A stretch of 15,608 nt of DNA from a bacterium. Its GTDB lineage: Bacteria; SM23-31; JAUVVT01. The stretch lies in contig JAUVVT010000007.1 of assembly GCA_030604505.1 (NCBI GenBank), positions 1 to 15,608 on the forward strand, given 5' to 3'. The notes beneath the pieces were generated by a model. It did no database searches and was not told the DNA's origin. It saw nothing but the letters and a program-made list of their open reading frames with translations. Shown here one piece after another: positions 13,180 to 15,608 of this stretch (positions are counted from its first letter, which is position 1; every line of letters begins with the position of its first letter). A program made the position numbers and the translations under genes.

Positions 13180-15321
13180 ATGAAAATTTGTAAATCATTT
13201 TTAATCATCTTATTTTCATTGTCTGCAGCAGGTATAAATCTCTTTGGAGAAGAATGGAAAAATGTCCCTGTAAAGATTACCGAGAAATACAATGCCTTAA
13301 TGGCTTATGATAAGGGATTTGCCAAGAATGTTATGCGGGATTCTCGAGGTGTACGTCTATATGATATTTTTCTGTTGGAAGATGACAGCCCGGGTGCCGG
13401 ATGGTCGGAAAAGGGATCATTTATTCAGCCAGTCTACGGAAATATTGTAATTAGAAAAGATATATATATATCGGATGCCAGAATGAATTCAGCCCATCTT
13501 GTTTTTAATATTCACAAGGTTAGTACCAAACCGTTGAAAATCAGTATTAACGGCAGTGAGATTTCCTATGAAAATGAAAAGATAAGATGGAGAGACCTAT
13601 CATTTGACCATGCCTGGCTTAAAAAGGGTATGAACACGATTATAATGTCCTGTCCGCAGGGAACCAAAGAGAATTCGTGGCACTTGCAGATTGGCAGAAA
13701 AGATGAATTCAAAAGAGGGGGAGGCGACCCTTCTAAAGCCGGTTTAAACTCTTTTGTCAGCACCGACGGAGGAAGAAAATGGAAACGAAATGTATTGGGT
13801 GAAACCGGAGATGTCGAAGGAGAATTCTCAATAAGACTGAGTCTTGACAGATATCTGAAAGAAGGCTGGCTTGCAAGCCCGGTAATTGACCTCTGGCGTG
13901 ACCCCGCAGATGGATTTCTAATCCCGAGTAGCACAGTAGAAGATTTGCGTCTTGATTGCGAAGGGATTATCCCCGAAGGAACAGAAATTATCTGGCAGGC
14001 ACGCTACGGCAGAGGACCAAACCCGACGGCAGACTACTGGAGCGAATATAAAATCCTCGGTAAAGGAAGCAAATTATCAGTTTCAGTGGGAAATCCCGGC
14101 AGAAGATATTTCCAGTGGAAAGCTGTTTTAAAAACCACAGACCCAAGAATTACGCCGGTAGTTCAGGCGGTAACTATGGAACGAAATACTACAAGGATTA
14201 ACCTTCTGCCGGATAACATATATTTGCTCGATATAGAAAATCCTGAAATTTTATACTCGTCGCTGTATGGCGAATATGAACGATGGGACGAGCCGAAACT
14301 CAAAGAACTGCGGGAAAGAGAAAGATTAGACGATATTGTCGCAGGCTCGAAAACTCAGTTTGAGATGATGGTGAAACTCTGTGATTATGTTTCAAAAAGA
14401 TGGGACTGGATAAATCCTGCAAAACAATATCCCCCGTGGGATGCGATAGATATCTTAGACCGTATTGAAAAAGAAGGCGGTGGCGGTATGTGTATTCATT
14501 TTGCAATATTGCTCATACAGGCTTTGGAATCTTACGGTATTCAGGCACGGCTCCAGAACTGTGTCGGTCATGAAGTTGTTGAGGCATGGAGCGATGATTA
14601 CGGCAAATGGGTGTTTTTCGACCCTATGCAGGGCTCAAATATCTATAACTATTCAAAGAAAAACGGAGAACCGCTCGGCTTCAAAGAACTCCATAAAATA
14701 TATCTCGATTTATATTATCCCAACCATCCTATTGATTGGGGTAAAGACCCAATAGTATACAGAGAAACACCGCAGGATGCACCGGTAGGTGCGGGAACAT
14801 TTGACAAAAACTGGCCCCACAGTGAGACATCTGATGATAAGATTATGGGACTGGCAAATGCTGCTTTTATGCGGATGATGCCCCGAAACAACTGGATGCA
14901 GCACCATGACCCGTCACCGCTGGCACACGGACTGTCCGGCTGGTATTGGACCGGTTATATAAACTGGTATGATGAAAAAACCCCGAGAATGAGACAGCAT
15001 AAAACCTATACCGACCGCGAAGCCGATTACTGGCAGACGCTAAACCGAGTGAAAATATATGCGGTTGCCGGCCCGGAAAATGACAGATTATTCTTACGCT
15101 TTACAACATTTACACCAAACTTTGATACATATCTTGTTGAAATGGATGAGGGTAAATGGAAGCCAACAACCGAATATTTCCCATGGATACTCCAGTCAGG
15201 TCTGAATAAGCTGCGGGTCAGAGTGCGGAACAAGTCCGGGACACTTGGAAAACCAAGCGTGATTAAACTAAATCTTGCAGACCGACCGAATCTGAGAGAC
15301 AGACCGGATATAAATAAATAA
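13180..15321 (+). CDS. Secreted transglutaminase-like (papain-fold) domain protein
   Basis: Exported protein of unknown physiological role. Signal peptide KSFLIILFSLSAAGINLFG (~5-23). Residues ~30-340 look like beta-sandwich modules (FNIHKVSTKPLKISINGSEI, VGNPGRRYFQWKAVLKTTDP). The transglutaminase-like core is ~395-485, with the Cys-His-Asp triad in its usual order: C438 in GGGGMCIHFAILLIQAL, H464 in CVGHEVVEAW, D481 in GKWVFFDPMQG. Residues ~500-713 are an extra C-terminal region rich in Trp, Tyr and His (NNWMQHHDPSPLAHGLSGWY, then W) with a beta-rich end. Core proteins of this type cleave or cross-link proteins or act as peptidases; the activity cannot be read from sequence. It has no T9SS sorting domain. 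ATG follows AAGGAG (13165-13170) at 9 bases. Confidence 0.85.
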   Translation: MKICKSFLIILFSLSAAGINLFGEEWKNVPVKITEKYNALMAYDKGFAKNVMRDSRGVRLYDIFLLEDDSPGAGWSEKGSFIQPVYGNIVIRKDIYISDARMNSAHLVFNIHKVSTKPLKISINGSEISYENEKIRWRDLSFDHAWLKKGMNTIIMSCPQGTKENSWHLQIGRKDEFKRGGGDPSKAGLNSFVSTDGGRKWKRNVLGETGDVEGEFSIRLSLDRYLKEGWLASPVIDLWRDPADGFLIPSSTVEDLRLDCEGIIPEGTEIIWQARYGRGPNPTADYWSEYKILGKGSKLSVSVGNPGRRYFQWKAVLKTTDPRITPVVQAVTMERNTTRINLLPDNIYLLDIENPEILYSSLYGEYERWDEPKLKELRERERLDDIVAGSKTQFEMMVKLCDYVSKRWDWINPAKQYPPWDAIDILDRIEKEGGGGMCIHFAILLIQALESYGIQARLQNCVGHEVVEAWSDDYGKWVFFDPMQGSNIYNYSKKNGEPLGFKELHKIYLDLYYPNHPIDWGKDPIVYRETPQDAPVGAGTFDKNWPHSETSDDKIMGLANAAFMRMMPRNNWMQHHDPSPLAHGLSGWYWTGYINWYDEKTPRMRQHKTYTDREADYWQTLNRVKIYAVAGPENDRLFLRFTTFTPNFDTYLVEMDEGKWKPTTEYFPWILQSGLNKLRVRVRNKSGTLGKPSVIKLNLADRPNLRDRPDINK

Positions 15322-15388
15322 TAAAAATATTTTACTCAAGATAGAATTTTATTTATTTTTGATTAATTTAGAATATAGAACTTTGGTA

Positions 15389-15430
15389 AATTTTGATAAA
15401 CTCATTATTTTTGGCATTTATATCAAAATT
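15389..15430. repeat. 10-bp inverted repeat after the transglutaminase-like gene
   Basis: AATTTTGATA (15389-15398) / TATCAAAATT (15421-15430), perfect, with a 22-nt loop. No T run follows, so it is at best a weak terminator or transcript-end stabiliser. A DnaA-box-like TATCAACA (15451-15458) lies just behind. Confidence 0.45.
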
Positions 15431-15463
15431 ATCAATTGGCGAAATTAATGTATCAACAAATCA

Positions 15464-15539
15464 CTGTCATTCTGAACCCTGTCCTGAACTTGTTTCAGGA
15501 TCTACTTGATTCAGTATTGTTTCAGAATCGGAATGACAG
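15464..15539. repeat. REP-like palindromic intergenic element
   Basis: Outer arms CTGTCATTC (15464-15472) / GAATGACAG (15531-15539), 9 bp perfect. Inside are ATTCTGAA (15469-15476) / TTCAGAAT (15521-15528) and a compact hairpin CCTGAA (15483-15488) / TTCAGG (15494-15499). The TGTCATTCTGAA...GAATGACA format is a widespread dispersed extragenic palindrome in many bacterial genomes, often mobilised by RAYT-type transposases; none is present here. Confidence 0.7.
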
Positions 15540-15608
15540 GCAGTGTTACTGTTATCATAACAAAAGTTACGGTTATGACATAAAAAAATTAACTCTTATA
15601 AGATTAAA

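Noticed and set aside
15451..15458. Additional DnaA box downstream of the transglutaminase-like gene
   Set aside because: GTATCAACA is one base off the already relaxed TTATCAACA, is isolated and about 4 kb from the others; likely chance in AT-rich DNA.

Overview
The window is a chromosomal segment from an AT-rich bacterium of the Fibrobacterota-Chlorobiota-Bacteroidota (FCB) superphylum. The best fit is an Ignavibacteria-like lineage. Reasons: a type IX secretion (T9SS) C-terminal sorting domain with the NYPNPFNP signature, a PorV/PorQ-type outer-membrane protein, an ExbB-ExbD-ExbD-TonB gene order with an acidic/proline linker, and a DUF151 nuclease carrying a UVR tail. Many genes have clear Shine-Dalgarno sequences (AGGAGG, AAGGAG), which argues against a typical class Bacteroidia member. 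The lineage call is inference; no rRNA gene is present.

Layout. (1) 1-1731: the 3' part of a large secreted T9SS cargo gene, cut by the window edge. Its first ~1.09 kb is GC-rich and its end is AT-rich, closed by a good terminator. (2) 1732-2310: AT-rich spacer with a possible gene remnant and a promoter. (3) 2311-4043: a DUF151-UVR nuclease gene with terminator, then a PorV/PorQ-like barrel. (4) 4237-6637: a promoter-to-terminator TonB energy-transduction operon (exbB, exbD, exbD, tonB). (5) 6726-8118: a second, divergent TonB paralogue followed by a double-SPOR envelope protein. (6) 8269-9682: an ECF sigma factor and a transmembrane zinc-finger anti-sigma factor with a Cys/His-rich outer domain, preceded by a strikingly structured mRNA leader. 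(7) 9735-11069 (minus): dnaA. (8) 11070-11712: a gene-free AT-rich region with DnaA boxes, the probable oriC. (9) 11713-15321: a UMF1/Atg22-like major facilitator and a secreted transglutaminase-fold protein, followed by a REP-like palindromic element.

How the parts fit. Most non-replication genes concern the envelope: outer-membrane barrel, proton-motive-force transduction to TonB receptors, SPOR (peptidoglycan-binding) protein, secreted proteins, and an envelope-sensing sigma/anti-sigma pair. The most unusual signals are the sigma-factor leader, where a 10-nt mimic of the 16S rRNA 3' tail faces the gene's own ribosome-binding site inside a hairpin, together with the anti-sigma factor's putative metal or thiol-sensing outer domain; and the compositionally chimeric T9SS cargo gene. 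No tRNA, rRNA, CRISPR array or transposase was seen.
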